The position numbers and the translations under genes were made by a program. Shown piece by piece: positions 28,989 through 38,043 of a stretch of DNA of 57,512 bases. This DNA comes from an uncultured Clostridia bacterium (lineage in GTDB: Bacteria; Bacillota; Clostridia; TANB77; CAG-508), in assembly GCA_946401865.1 (NCBI GenBank), contig CAMIVO010000004.1:1-57512 (forward strand), in the 5' to 3' direction. The notes beneath the pieces were generated by a model. That model did not search any database and was not told the DNA's origin. It worked only from the letters and a program-made list of their open reading frames with translations. The number at the start of each line of letters is the position of its first letter. The first letter of the stretch is position 1.

Positions 28989-29691
28989 TTATTCTTCAAG
29001 TTCATTTGCCAATTTTTCTACTGCTTTTGTTTCTATTCTTGAAACATAAGAACGTGATATTCCCATTAACTTTGCTATTTCTTTTTGAGTTTTTGGTTTA
29101 TCACCATTTAATCCAAACCTTAATTCTATTATTGTTTTTTCTCTATCTTTTAATATTTCTTTTATTTTATCATACATTTTTTTTATTTTAATTTTTGTAT
29201 CAACCTCTTCTTCTATGCTTTTATTATCACTTTCTAACACTTCTTCTAAAGTAATTACATTGTCATCTTTATCTTTGCCTATTGGCTCATTTAAATAAAC
29301 TTCTGAATTAAGTTTTTTTGTTGAACGTAAATACATAAGTACTTCATTATCTATACATCTAGATACATATGTAGATAGCTTTGAACCTTTTTTTACATTA
29401 AAACTATTTATTCCTTTTATTAAACCAATTGTACCAATTGAATGTAAATCGTCTTGGTCTATATTTGTATTAGCATATTTTTTACAAACATGAACAACTA
29501 ATCTTAAATTTCTTTCTATAAGTAAATTACGAGCTTCATCATCCCCATTTGCCATTTTTTTCAAAGCTTGTTTTTCCTCCTCTTGAGTTAATGGTTCTGG
29601 AAATAAATTGCTTCCTGTAATATATCCGAACAACAATAAATGCTGTTTTTAGAAATTGTAAAAATTCCATAAAAAAATAACTAGAAAACAT
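28989..29691 (-). CDS. sigK: sporulation sigma factor SigK, needs a +1 frameshift near its start
   Basis: With one +1 shift at 29626-29628 the protein is 233 residues. It begins MFSSYFFMEFLQFLKTAFIV, continues VGYITGSNLFPEPLTQEEE, and has region 2 (NLRLVVHVCKKYANTNIDQDDLHSIGTIGLIKGINSF) and region 4 (IIELRFGLNGDKPKTQKEIAKLMGISRSYVSRIE). The GYITG-FPEPLT start is the SigK signature, so the upstream exonic part is real. The ATG at 29691 follows GGAGG by nine bases. Without the shift the longest in-frame start lies after the CGG. SigK is the late mother-cell sigma factor. Regulation by frameshift would add to the known skin-element and pro-peptide controls. Confidence 0.85.
29626..29628 (-). other. 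CGG +1 frameshift site in sigK
   Basis: Coding strand reads GTT GTT CGG ATA TAT. Skipping the C gives GTT GTT GGA TAT ATT ACA GGA, restoring GYITG, conserved at the SigK N-terminus. The quadruplet is CGGA. The site lies 21 codons from the start. Confidence 0.82.
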
Positions 29692-29816
29692 CAAAAAGCA
29701 CCTCCATTTTCTTCAAGATAATTATATGCCCCCTTAAATTAAAAGTGCCTGACCGTGTAAAAAATTATTTTATTTAATTTTAGTAATTAAATTAAAAAGT
29801 TTTAATATATTTTTAT

Positions 29817-29982
29817 AAAGTTTAAATATATTATTTTTCAATCCCTTGGTGTCGAAATCCCTATGTACCTGTAATTTTTCTTACGAAAAATTCAGCTACA
29901 ATGTCGATTTCTCCAATCGCACTTCGCTTTCGCTACGTTTGTTCGGCTTACGCGGGATTTCAAAATAATATATTTAAACTTT
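29817..29982. mobile_element. MITE-like element with 21-bp perfect terminal inverted repeats
   Basis: 29817-29837 and 29962-29982 are exact reverse complements (21 bases, A/T-only but for one G/C). Just inside lie GAAATCCC (29854) and GGGATTTC (29954), and an inner hairpin AATTTTTC-TTAC-GAAAAATT. The core contains CGCTTTCGCTACG. The rest of the sigK-DUF368 gap (29692-30009) shows nothing else. Confidence 0.7.
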
Positions 29983-30009
29983 CATAATATAATAAGAAAT
30001 GAGATTTTT

Positions 30010-30791
30010 ATGTTTATTATAGATTTTTTTAAACGGCATTTTAATAGGTGCAGGGGCAATTTTGCCGGGTATTAGTAGTGGGGTTTTGTGTGTAATTTTT
30101 GGAATTTATGAAAATTTAATAAATTCCATATTAGGATTTTTTAAAAATATAAAAGAAAATTTCAAGTTTTTATTTCCGATTGTTTTAGGTGCAATAGTTG
30201 GAATTGTTGTCTTTGGTAATATTTTAAAATATCTGTTTTTTGCCTACCCTATTCAAATTAAATTTGTTTTTATTGGATTAATTTTAGGAAGTGTTCCAAA
30301 ATTAATTAAAGAAATTAAACAAAAATCAAAATTTAAGCCTTATTATTTAATTTTTACTTTTGCGTCTCTTATACTTGCAATTTTTTTAGTTATTTTAGAA
30401 AAAAAAATATCCATTAGTTCATCTAATGAATATAGTTTTTTGTTTTTAATATTTTCAGGATTTTTAATGTCTGCAGGTGTTATTGTTCCAGGTGTTAGCA
30501 GTACATTAATTTTAATGCTTTTAGGTGTTTACGAGAGCTATTTATTTAGTGTTTCTACTATTTATTTACCTTTTCTAATTCCACTATGTATTGGATTATT
30601 TATTGGTGCAATTATATTTATGAAACTCACAAAATTTATGTTGGATAAATTTTACGCTCAAACTTTTTTTTCAATTATAGGTTTTACTTTAGGCTCAATT
30701 TTTGTGCTTTATCCTCGGTTTAAATTTTGATATGATTGGAATAATTTCATTACTTTGCTTGTTCCTTGGGTTTACAATTGGGAATTTTTAA
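30010..30791 (+). CDS. DUF368 membrane protein, needs two +1 frameshifts
   Basis: With both shifts (30034-30036, 30716-30718) the product is 259 residues with about eight membrane segments, close to the family length. It begins MFIIDFFKGILIGAGAILPG, has the repeated PGxSSG motif (LPGISSGVLCVIFGIYE and VPGVSSTLILMLLGVYE) and ends YPGLNFDMIGIISLLCLF. DUF368 proteins are polyprenyl-phosphate flippase-type transporters in recent literature. Unshifted, the frame breaks at codon 9 and again 25 codons before the end. It is one of only two plus-strand genes here, so the anomaly is not tied to one strand. Confidence 0.82.
30034..30036 (+). other. first CGG +1 frameshift site in DUF368
   Basis: Reads TTT AAA CGG CAT TTT. 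Skipping the C gives AAA GGC ATT TTA ATA GGT GCA, restoring FFKGILIGAG. The quadruplet is CGGC. Confidence 0.82.
30716..30718 (+). other. second CGG +1 frameshift site in DUF368
   Basis: Reads TAT CCT CGG TTT AAA TTT TGA. Skipping the C gives CCT GGT TTA AAT TTT GAT, opening 25 more codons that complete the last membrane helix. The quadruplet is CGGT. Confidence 0.82.
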
Positions 30792-30797
30792 ACATAT

Positions 30798-30847
30798 AAA
30801 AGCGTAAATATATTAATTTTTGATCTTTTATAATATATCTACGCTTT
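30798..30847. terminator. bidirectional terminator between DUF368 and the dCMP deaminase gene
   Basis: AAAGCGTA...ATATATT pairs with AATATAT...TACGCTTT across a T-rich loop. It lies between two convergent genes. Confidence 0.75.
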
Positions 30848-30853
30848 ATAAAA

Positions 30854-31336
30854 TTAATTATTATTTACCATTGTATCATCATTTTTTATCCAATCATCAA
30901 TATAGTCAACTCTATATTCTGTTTTTGTATCTCTCATAACAACTTTTTCAATACCTGCATTTATAATCATTCTTTTGCATAATGTACAAGGATAATTATC
31001 TTTAACATATTCTCCATTTCTTTTATTAATTCCTACCAAATATAAAGTACTTCCTATCATATCTCTTCTATTTGCTGAAATTATTGCATTTTGTTCACTA
31101 TGAACAGACCTACAATGTTCAAAACCTGCTCCACTTAAATCTGTTTTTTGTTTTCTTGTACAATAACCTAAATCTAAACAGTTTTTTCTTCCTCTTGGTG
31201 CACCTGTATATCCTGTTGATATTATCTCGTCATTTTTTACAATTACACTTCCATAATTGTTTCTAAGGCATGTTCCTCTTTCTGATATTGTTTCTGCTAT
31301 GTCTAAATAATAATTTATTTTATCAACTCTTTCCAT
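30854..31336 (-). CDS. dCMP deaminase family protein (ComEB-like)
   Basis: A 160-residue zinc-dependent deaminase. Key motifs: SERGTCLRNNYGSVIVKND, GYTGAPRGRKNC, HSEQNAIISA (His and catalytic Glu) and PCTLCKRMIINAGIEKV (zinc cysteines). This matches the dCMP deaminase/ComEB family in length and motif order. The reaction is dCMP to dUMP for thymidylate supply. It is convergent with DUF368. Confidence 0.9.
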   Translation of the reverse strand: MERVDKINYYLDIAETISERGTCLRNNYGSVIVKNDEIISTGYTGAPRGRKNCLDLGYCTRKQKTDLSGAGFEHCRSVHSEQNAIISANRRDMIGSTLYLVGINKRNGEYVKDNYPCTLCKRMIINAGIEKVVMRDTKTEYRVDYIDDWIKNDDTMVNNN

Positions 31337-31472
31337 TTTAAATGCACCTCCATCTCTTTTTCAACATTTTACCATATATTTTGTATTTGTCAAATAGGCT
31401 ATTGTACTATTGGGCTATTTGGTGACGGGGACTATTTGGTGATGGGGATTAAATAGGATATTTTAATTATTC

Positions 31473-31502
31473 TTGACAAAGTCACTTAAAAAGCTCTACA
31501 AT
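31473..31502 (+). promoter_or_regulatory. possible plus-strand promoter in the 31.4-31.7 kb gap
   Basis: TTGACA (31473-31478), an 18-base spacer, and TACAAT (31497-31502) form a sigma-A-like promoter pointing right, with no gene downstream before the terminator. The gap (31337-31680) also holds a doublet GGTGACGGGGACTATTTGGT-type repeat near 31420-31447. Confidence 0.4.
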
Positions 31503-31509
31503 AACTTTA

Positions 31510-31680
31510 AGTTATTATATGACTTTCATTTTTATACAAAAAAACTCTGTAATTTATTAATTATAAAGCTTTTTAATTAGTATTATGATTTTTAAAAGTG
31601 TCCCTAAAATCATATAATAAAGGAAGAATAGAAAGTAAAAACCTTGTAAGGATATAAATATATCAATACAAGGTTTTTTA
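31510..31680 (+). ncRNA. candidate small RNA antisense-convergent to the BspA-like gene
   Basis: A transcript starting at the promoter above would run about 170 bases and end in the hairpin at 31637-31680. It contains no ORF longer than about 13 codons. Purely inferred from the promoter-terminator spacing. Confidence 0.25.
31637..31680. terminator. bidirectional terminator of the BspA-like gene
   Basis: AAAACCTTGTA and TACAAGGTTTT form an 11-bp stem with T on either side, directly after the BspA-like stop codon. Confidence 0.8.
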
Positions 31681-32920
31681 TTATTCATTTGAAGAAATTT
31701 CACCATCCGAACATACAACAGTAGTTATAAAACTTCCTTCTGTCCAATTTGTCTTAGATAAATTTTTCCATTCATTTATACGTCCTTTATATGTTATTGC
31801 TGTTAATTTTGTACAGTTTTTAAATGGTTCATAAGAAATTGTTTCTATACTTTTTGGAATTATTATTTCTTGCAAACTTGAGCAGTTATTAAATGCTGAA
31901 TACATTATTTCTTTTATTCCATTTCCTAACGAAATATTTTTTAGACTACTACATCCTTTAAAAGCACTCTTATTAATACTTTCAACACCATCTCCAATTA
32001 TCACATTTTCAAGTGATGTACATCCTTCAAATACACAATATTCTATTCTTTTTACGCCATTTCCTATTTTTAAATTTTTAAGTCCCGTACATCCTCTAAA
32101 TGGGCTTGAAGTACCTTCAGTTCCTCCGTGATAAATTTCCTTCGACATTATCTGGAATATCTAAATCTGTTATGCTAACACAATTAGCAAATGCCGAGTA
32201 AGAAATAGTCTTGACATTCTTTCCTATAATCACACTTTTTAAATTAGTACAATCTTGAAATGCACCCGAACTAATCTCTGTTACACCATCACCTATAACT
32301 ACTTCTTGTAATTTAGTGCTTCCCATAAAAGCCCCATAAGTCAGTTTTGTTACTTTGTTATCAATTATAAGTTTAACTCCATTTTCGTATTGATCTAAAT
32401 GGCTACTACCATATATTGCATTATTACTTTGCAAATTAATTGCTCTTAAATCTACAAGTTCATCAAAACTTTTTATCATATTACTATTAGCATCATACAA
32501 GCCTGGTTCTAATTTTGCTATTTTACCATTGTAAATTTCTGATGCTAAAATTTTATACCTATTATTTTCGGTTCTCATTTCTAATGTATTCAAATCATTT
32601 GGTAATGAATTAGGTACATCTTCATTATTAAAGAATTTTTTAAATATATTAATAATTTGTTCCTCTGTTATATCATTTCCTTTATTTTTAGTTATTTCAC
32701 TTAACACATCCATTTTTGCATTTTCAACTATTTCTGCTCTTTCTGTATTTTCCTTTGCAGTAGTTGCCTTCTGTAAGATTCCATTATTTCCTGTAAGCAT
32801 CGATATACTGATTCCTGCTAAAATTAATAACACAATAATAGTTACAACTAAAGCTATTAGTGTAATTCCAGCGGTCTTTTTGTAATTTGTTTTTTTGCTT
32901 TTTAAATTTTGTTTTTTCAT
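31681..32920 (-). CDS. pilin-leader LRR5/BspA-like surface protein, needs one +1 frameshift
   Basis: With one +1 shift (32126-32128) the product is 412 residues. The N-terminus has a pilin-like helix (AGITLIALVVTIIVLLILAG) with the usual GNNGILQKA continuation; position +5 after the putative cleavage glycine is Ala, not the Glu of classical type IV pilins. The middle is helical, then LRR5/BspA repeats of about 23 residues (YGAFMGSTKLQEVVIGDGV, SGAFQDCTNLKSVIIGKNV, SAFANCVSITDLDIP...) run across the shift without loss of period. It probably sits at the cell surface. Its own promoter lies at 33032-33060. Confidence 0.85.
32126..32128 (-). other. CGG +1 frameshift site in the BspA-like gene
   Basis: Coding strand reads TTA TCA CGG AGG AAC TGA. 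Skipping the C gives TCA GGA GGA ACT GAA GGT, keeping the repeat frame going (LSGGTEGTS). The quadruplet is CGGA. Confidence 0.82.
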
Positions 32921-33311
32921 CTGTTTTTCTTCCTTTCCTTTTTATTGGGGCAATCTGTACCGGTTCTTTTCTGTCCCATTTAATGCATATTATTATTAAA
33001 TATGTACATTAATAATATCGTATTTAATCAAATTTTACTGTAAAACAAAGCATTTGTCAATTTTATAAATTTTTAAGTTTTGAAAATACTAAAAAAGCTA
33101 GAGTAATCTGTTTAACTATATTTGATAAGTTTTATCATATTATTAATTTACATATTTAATAATATACTCCAAACATAAAAAAGCCTTGAAAATTATACTA
33201 CTTTCAAGACTTTTTATTTATTTTATTACATTTTCATTAAATTTTTATAACATTTTTGTTACAACTTTAAAGATTTTGCATTTTTCATCCGGGACTGTCC
33301 CCAGCGAAAAA
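32921..33311. promoter_or_regulatory. leader region of the BspA-like gene
   Basis: Reading toward the gene: a terminator hairpin for the upstream transcript (about 33178-33216), a near-palindrome (about 33137-33165, ATATTATTAA...TTAATAATAT), the promoter (33032-33060), a second near-palindrome (about 32988-33018) and a REP-type GTACCGGTTCTTTTCTGTCCC (32956-32978). The same order occurs in two other pilin-like leaders. A further REP-like TCCGGGACTGTCCCC lies near 33290. Confidence 0.65.
33032..33060 (-). promoter_or_regulatory. sigma-A promoter of the BspA-like gene
   Basis: Minus-strand TTGACA (33060-33055) is followed by a 17-base spacer and TAAAAT (33037-33032). The same sequence and spacing recur at 42674-42702 and 47960-47988. 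Confidence 0.75.
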
Positions 33312-33443
33312 TTATGCTTTATAATACTCAGCAATTAATTTGTCTAATTTAACACTTAACTCGTAAATAACACTATAGTCTTTTTCTTCTTCTATACTTT
33401 TATTTAGCTCATCTCTTAATTTACATATTTCATCATTTAGCAT
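33312..33443 (-). CDS. Spo0E-like aspartyl-phosphate phosphatase (43 aa)
   Basis: A 43-residue frame reads MLNDEICKLRDELNKSIEEE and ends ELSVKLDKLIAEYYKA. SxKLDxLIxxYY is the Spo0E signature helix; two amphipathic helices are expected. GGAG lies nine bases before the ATG. Spo0E-type proteins dephosphorylate Spo0A~P and delay sporulation. The short length is normal for the family. Confidence 0.8.
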   Translation of the reverse strand: MLNDEICKLRDELNKSIEEEKDYSVIYELSVKLDKLIAEYYKA

Positions 33444-33635
33444 CTTTTAATCGCTCCTTTTTCTCAAAAAATATCCTATTTCTGTTTTCTCTTACATTTA
33501 TATTTAAATTATCACATATTTTATTTAAAGTCAAGTGTTTTCTTTTATTTTCAAGGTTTTTCGTGTTTCTTATTTCTATCTTTTTTATTGTTTTTTTTGC
33601 TTTTTTGACGTCATTTTTCATTTTTAGACATAATA

Positions 33636-34904
33636 TTAATATACCACTGATAAAACCATTTTATCTTCAACAAAATACTTTTCTAAAATTTGATTTGCAT
33701 ATTCTAAATCAATTTCAGTTATTTCATCTATATAATCAAAAGAATTTATTCCTTTCATAAAATCTGCTAAAAAGATTCTAGCAATATCTGTTACATCATC
33801 AAATTCTTTTATATAATCTCCATAAAGCATTTTCTTAATACGTTCAAAATCTTCTTTATTTATTCCATTTTCCTTTGTTTGTTTTATTTTTTCTTTTAAT
33901 TTTTTATATACATCATCTGGATTATTTGCACTTTCTGAAATTAAAATATGTGCATAGCTTTCATCAAATTCATAAGAAATACTTGGAGCTGAAAACATAT
34001 TTCCTTCCTGATAAAGCTCTTTATATAGGTCAGAGCTTTCTCCAAATAGAACATTTAGAATTATTTGAATTGCTATATGTGTTCTTACTTTTTCATCTTG
34101 ATTTGCTGGCTTACATTTTATTCCTATTGTAAATAAAGGTTTTGAAACTTTAAATTCTTGTTCTATTTTTTCTTTTACTATAGATTCTTCTTCTGGTTCG
34201 AAAATTCTCTTTATTTCGCCATTTTGTTCTTTATCAATTAGTCTCTTTTTTATTTCATCTAATATTTTTTCTGGTTCAAAATCTCCACTTACAACTAGAC
34301 ACATATTTGAAGGGTTATAAAATGTATTGTAGCATTTATATAAAATGTCTTTATCTATATGACTTATTGTTTCTATTGTTCCTGTAACATCTAACTTAAC
34401 AGGATTTGTATGATACATTGCTTCTAATGTATTTAAATACACTCTCCACTCTGGGTAGTCATCATACATTCTGATTTCTTGGCCTATTATTCCCTTTTCC
34501 TTCTCAACATTTTCGTCTGTAAAATAAGGATGTTGAACATAATCCATAAATTCATCTAAAGCTTCATAAAAATTGTCTGTACATTCATATAAATAAGCTG
34601 TATGATCATTTGTTGTATATGCATTTGCAGAAACTCCTATTGATGTTAGCTTGTCTAAACTGTTTACTCCATTTTCCTGTTCAAACATTTTGTGCTCTAA
34701 AAAATGCGCAACTCCCTTTGGAACTTCTGTTATTTCCTTTTCTCCAGGTACGATAAATTTATTATCATTTGAACCATAATGTGTTCCCCAAATTATATAT
34801 TTTTTTTGAATTCCTTTTTTAGGAATAATCATTACAGTTAAACCATTTTGTAATTTTTCTTTATATAAGGTTTCTTTTAGTTTTGAATTATAAATTGATT
34901 GCAT
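33636..34904 (-). CDS. yfmH: M16-family peptidase YfmH
   Basis: A 422-residue zinc peptidase of the M16 family. The inverted zinc motif is AHFLEHKMFE (HxxEH), followed by the downstream Glu region (EKGIIGQEIRMYDD). The order yfmF-yfmH and the sequence match the pair linked to 5-aminopentanol modification of elongation factor P in Bacillus. The second half is the non-catalytic M16 domain (SYEFDESYAHILISESANNP). It ends shortly before the Spo0E-like gene. Confidence 0.88.
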   Translation of the reverse strand: MQSIYNSKLKETLYKEKLQNGLTVMIIPKKGIQKKYIIWGTHYGSNDNKFIVPGEKEITEVPKGVAHFLEHKMFEQENGVNSLDKLTSIGVSANAYTTNDHTAYLYECTDNFYEALDEFMDYVQHPYFTDENVEKEKGIIGQEIRMYDDYPEWRVYLNTLEAMYHTNPVKLDVTGTIETISHIDKDILYKCYNTFYNPSNMCLVVSGDFEPEKILDEIKKRLIDKEQNGEIKRIFEPEEESIVKEKIEQEFKVSKPLFTIGIKCKPANQDEKVRTHIAIQIILNVLFGESSDLYKELYQEGNMFSAPSISYEFDESYAHILISESANNPDDVYKKLKEKIKQTKENGINKEDFERIKKMLYGDYIKEFDDVTDIARIFLADFMKGINSFDYIDEITEIDLEYANQILEKYFVEDKMVLSVVY

Positions 34905-35006
34905 ATTTTCTCCTCTTTTCTGTATTATTTTTTGTTATGAATAGATTATGAGAGTTTTTAAGTCTATTATTAAAGGTTAAAAGCTCTCATATCATACCTC
35001 ATACTT

Positions 35007-36293
35007 TTAGTTCCTCAAAAAATAAATTGTATTAATCTTAACTTTTTTTGCAATATTTAATATTTGATCTTTTGTTACATTTTTTACTCTTTTTTTATAA
35101 TCTTCCAAGCTAACATTGCTATTTGTAATTTCTTGTCCATAATAATATACTATTCCTGAGTCTTGTTCATCATCAATTAAATTAATTCCTGAAATTATTG
35201 ATTTTTTCTCATTTTCAATTTCTTCTTCTGTAAATTCTCCGTTCTTCATGCTTTCTAATTGTTCTCTTATTATTTTAATTGCTTTTTCATAGTTTTCTAT
35301 TTCTATACCTGCATTTATAAAAATGTTGCTTTTAAATCTTACATAACTTGAACCAGCTGTATAAGCTAAGCTTGCCTTTTCTCTGACATTTTGAAATAAT
35401 TTTGAATTTGCACTTCCACCAAGTAATCCATTATATAACAATGCTTCATATCTTAGATTTTCATCTTTTAAATCATTTTCATCAAATAAAATGTCACATC
35501 CAATAACTACTTTTCCTTGTGTTACATTTTGCTTTTCTTCAATACTTTGCTCTTGTTGTTCTTCTTTTACTTTAATATCATTAATAACATATTCTGCTTT
35601 TCTTGGCTTTAATTTTTGTATGTTTTCATCTTCATTTAGCATTTTTAAAGTGTTTTCTAACTCATTTTTTCCTGAAATAAATATATCAATTTTACAATTA
35701 TCTATTAATTCTTTATAATAATCATATAAATTTTCTGTATTTATATCTTTCATATCTTCTGTATAACCATATCTGTAAAGTGCTGCAGGATCCTCTTTAT
35801 ACATACATTCTACGCATCTTGTTTTTGCATAAAATGCTTTGTTATCTATTCTTGCATTTATTCTTTGAGTAATAACTTCTTTTTCTTGATTTAAATATTC
35901 TTCTTTAAATTTACCATTTTCTAAAACTGGATTAAATACTATTTCAGATAGTTTTTTTATACTCTCTTTCAACAAATTATCATTTTCCTGTGGAAGATAT
36001 TCATCATTTATACTTTCCATATAAAATTTTAAAATATGGTTATCACCAATTTTATCTAATCCATTATTAAAGCTTGCACCATACATGTCTTCTAATGTTT
36101 TACTAATATCTTCTTGTGTTGGCATATTTTTTGAACCACGTCTTAAAACACTTGAAATTACACTGTTAAATGTAACATATTTTCTTGACATTGGAGTTGT
36201 TAAAAATATGGCTACTATGTTTGTTTTAAATTTATCTGTATTTATGTTGTGAACAGTAATTCCTTGTTTGATCTCTTGCTTTTTATAATCCAT
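35007..36293 (-). CDS. yfmF: M16-family partner protein YfmF
   Basis: A 428-residue M16 homologue. It lacks HxxEH in the N-terminal half (SSVLRRGSKNMPTQEDISKTLEDMYGASF is in its place), and retains the C-terminal domain (LLGGSANSKLFQNVREKASLAYTAGSSY). The absence of the zinc motif with a catalytic partner next door is the known YfmF/YfmH arrangement. The two probably act as a heterodimer. About 100 bases separate the genes, with a weak hairpin (about 34948-34994). Confidence 0.87.
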   Translation of the reverse strand: MDYKKQEIKQGITVHNINTDKFKTNIVAIFLTTPMSRKYVTFNSVISSVLRRGSKNMPTQEDISKTLEDMYGASFNNGLDKIGDNHILKFYMESINDEYLPQENDNLLKESIKKLSEIVFNPVLENGKFKEEYLNQEKEVITQRINARIDNKAFYAKTRCVECMYKEDPAALYRYGYTEDMKDINTENLYDYYKELIDNCKIDIFISGKNELENTLKMLNEDENIQKLKPRKAEYVINDIKVKEEQQEQSIEEKQNVTQGKVVIGCDILFDENDLKDENLRYEALLYNGLLGGSANSKLFQNVREKASLAYTAGSSYVRFKSNIFINAGIEIENYEKAIKIIREQLESMKNGEFTEEEIENEKKSIISGINLIDDEQDSGIVYYYGQEITNSNVSLEDYKKRVKNVTKDQILNIAKKVKINTIYFLRN

Positions 36294-36377
36294 TTTGATT
36301 TCCTTTCTTAATTTTATAATTCTTATAGTGATTAATATATATTTTTATTATTATATAAAACACTCTATTTTATTCAA

Positions 36378-36404
36378 AAAGCTGCCATATTTTAAGGCAG
36401 CTTT
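36378..36404 (-). terminator. intrinsic terminator after rpoD
   Basis: AAAGCTGCC and GGCAGCTTT pair around TTAAAATAT, followed by T on the minus strand, just past the rpoD stop codon. Confidence 0.85.
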
Positions 36405-36408
36405 GATT

Positions 36409-38016
36409 TTAGTTCATATAATCTTTTAATTTTTTGCTTCTACTTGGATGTCTTAATTTTCTTAATGCCTTTGCCTCTATTTGACGAATTCTTTCTCTTG
36501 TAACTTCAAATTCTTTACCAACTTCTTCCAAAGTTCTAGCTTTTCCATCATCTAAACCAAATCTAAGTCTTAAAACTTTTGCTTCTCTTGGTGTAAGAGT
36601 AGACATTACTTCAGCTAATTGTTCTTTTAACATTGTATATGCAGCTGCATCTTGTGGTGCAGGAGAATCATCATCTTGAATAAAGTCTCCTAAGTGGCTA
36701 TCATCTTCTTCTCCTATAGGTGTTTCTAAAGAAACTGGATCTTGTGCTATTTTTTGAATTTCTGCAACTCTTTCTACAGAAATTTCAAGTTCTTCTGCAA
36801 TTTCTTCTTGTGATGGTTCTCTTCCAAGTTTTTGTAGTAAATGTCTTGATGTTCTAATAAGTTTATTAATTGTTTCTACCATATGAACTGGAATTCTTAT
36901 AGTTCTTGCTTGATCTGCTATTGCTCTTGTAATTGATTGTCTTATCCACCATGTTGCATAAGTACTGAATTTGAAACCTTTTGTATAGTCAAATTTCTCT
37001 ACTGCCTTTATTAATCCCATATTTCCTTCTTGAATTAGGTCTAAAAATAACATTCCTCTACCAACATATTTTTTTGCAATACTAACAACAAGTCTTAAGT
37101 TTGCTTCTGCAAGTTCTTGTCTAGCATCTTCTGCATCATCATCATCATTACCATCTTCTTGTATAATTCTTTTTGCTAGTGCTAATTCTTGGTCATATGT
37201 TAAAAGTTTAATTCTTCCTATTTCTCTAAGATACATTCTAACAGGATCATCTACATTTACCCCCTCAAATGTATCATCTGCAGTAATTTCGTCTAATTTA
37301 AGGTCTTCTACTTCTCTTAAGTCATCTTCATCTGGTTCAGTTTCGAAGTCATCTTTTAAAACATCTACTCCCATTTCCTCCATTGCATCAAATACTTTTT
37401 CTATTTGATCTGGATTAACATTATCTAGTTCTGTTGCTAAATCTCCATATGTTAATTGACCATTTTCTTTTGCTTTTTTTATAATTGTTTCTACTTTCTC
37501 TTTTGCTTGATTTTTTTCTTCTGCTTGTTTTTCATCTTTATTTTCTTCAGATTTACCGTCTTTTTTTATTTTTTCTTTTTTCTCTTTAGAATTTGTTTGT
37601 TTATTTTCTATTTCTTCAACATTTTCGGTTTTAGCTTTTTTGTCTTTTTTTGGTTCTTCAGCTTTTTTTGTTTCTTGGTCTTCTTCTTTTTTTTCAGTTG
37701 TCTTAACTTTTTTAGTTTTTTTATCTTTGTTTTTGGTTTCTTCTTTAATTTTAGCTGGTTTATCTTCTTTTTTTGTTTTTTCTTTTACTTCTTTTTTATC
37801 TTCTAAATTTACTTGTTCTTGAATATTTTCTTTTTTATTGCTTTTTTTAGTATTAGTTTTTTTATTTTCAGTTTTTGTTTCATTTTTTTCTTGTAATTCT
37901 TTTATTAAATTATTTTCTTCTTTTTTTGTTTTCTTTTTCGTTGCTTTTTGAACTTCGGCATTTTCAGTGACTTTTGCTGTTTTTACTTTTTTTTCTGTTT
38001 TGTTTTCAGTTTTCAA
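36409..38016 (-). CDS. rpoD: primary sigma factor SigA/RpoD with a long charged N-terminal extension
   Basis: A 535-residue protein. Residues 1-200 are almost entirely Lys, Glu, Asp, Thr and Asn, a disordered extension much longer than usual. From about residue 205 the normal protein begins: region 1.1 ([35 protein letters not shown]), 1.2-2.4 ([52 protein letters not shown]), region 3 and 4.2 ([21 protein letters not shown]). The start is TTG at 38016, preceded by AGGAAGG. It lies 28 bases downstream of dnaG, the classic dnaG-rpoD order. Confidence 0.95.
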   Translation of the reverse strand: MKTENKTEKKVKTAKVTENAEVQKATKKKTKKEENNLIKELQEKNETKTENKKTNTKKSNKKENIQEQVNLEDKKEVKEKTKKEDKPAKIKEETKNKDKKTKKVKTTEKKEEDQETKKAEEPKKDKKAKTENVEEIENKQTNSKEKKEKIKKDGKSEENKDEKQAEEKNQAKEKVETIIKKAKENGQLTYGDLATELDNVNPDQIEKVFDAMEEMGVDVLKDDFETEPDEDDLREVEDLKLDEITADDTFEGVNVDDPVRMYLREIGRIKLLTYDQELALAKRIIQEDGNDDDDAEDARQELAEANLRLVVSIAKKYVGRGMLFLDLIQEGNMGLIKAVEKFDYTKGFKFSTYATWWIRQSITRAIADQARTIRIPVHMVETINKLIRTSRHLLQKLGREPSQEEIAEELEISVERVAEIQKIAQDPVSLETPIGEEDDSHLGDFIQDDDSPAPQDAAAYTMLKEQLAEVMSTLTPREAKVLRLRFGLDDGKARTLEEVGKEFEVTRERIRQIEAKALRKLRHPSRSKKLKDYMN

Positions 38017-38043
38017 TTCTATACCTTCCTTTCTCTTGAATTT

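Noticed and set aside
33433..33621. 62-codon Lys/Arg-rich frame between yfmH and the Spo0E-like gene
   Set aside because: Composition is that of A-rich DNA, it overlaps the better supported Spo0E-like start, and no family is recognisable.
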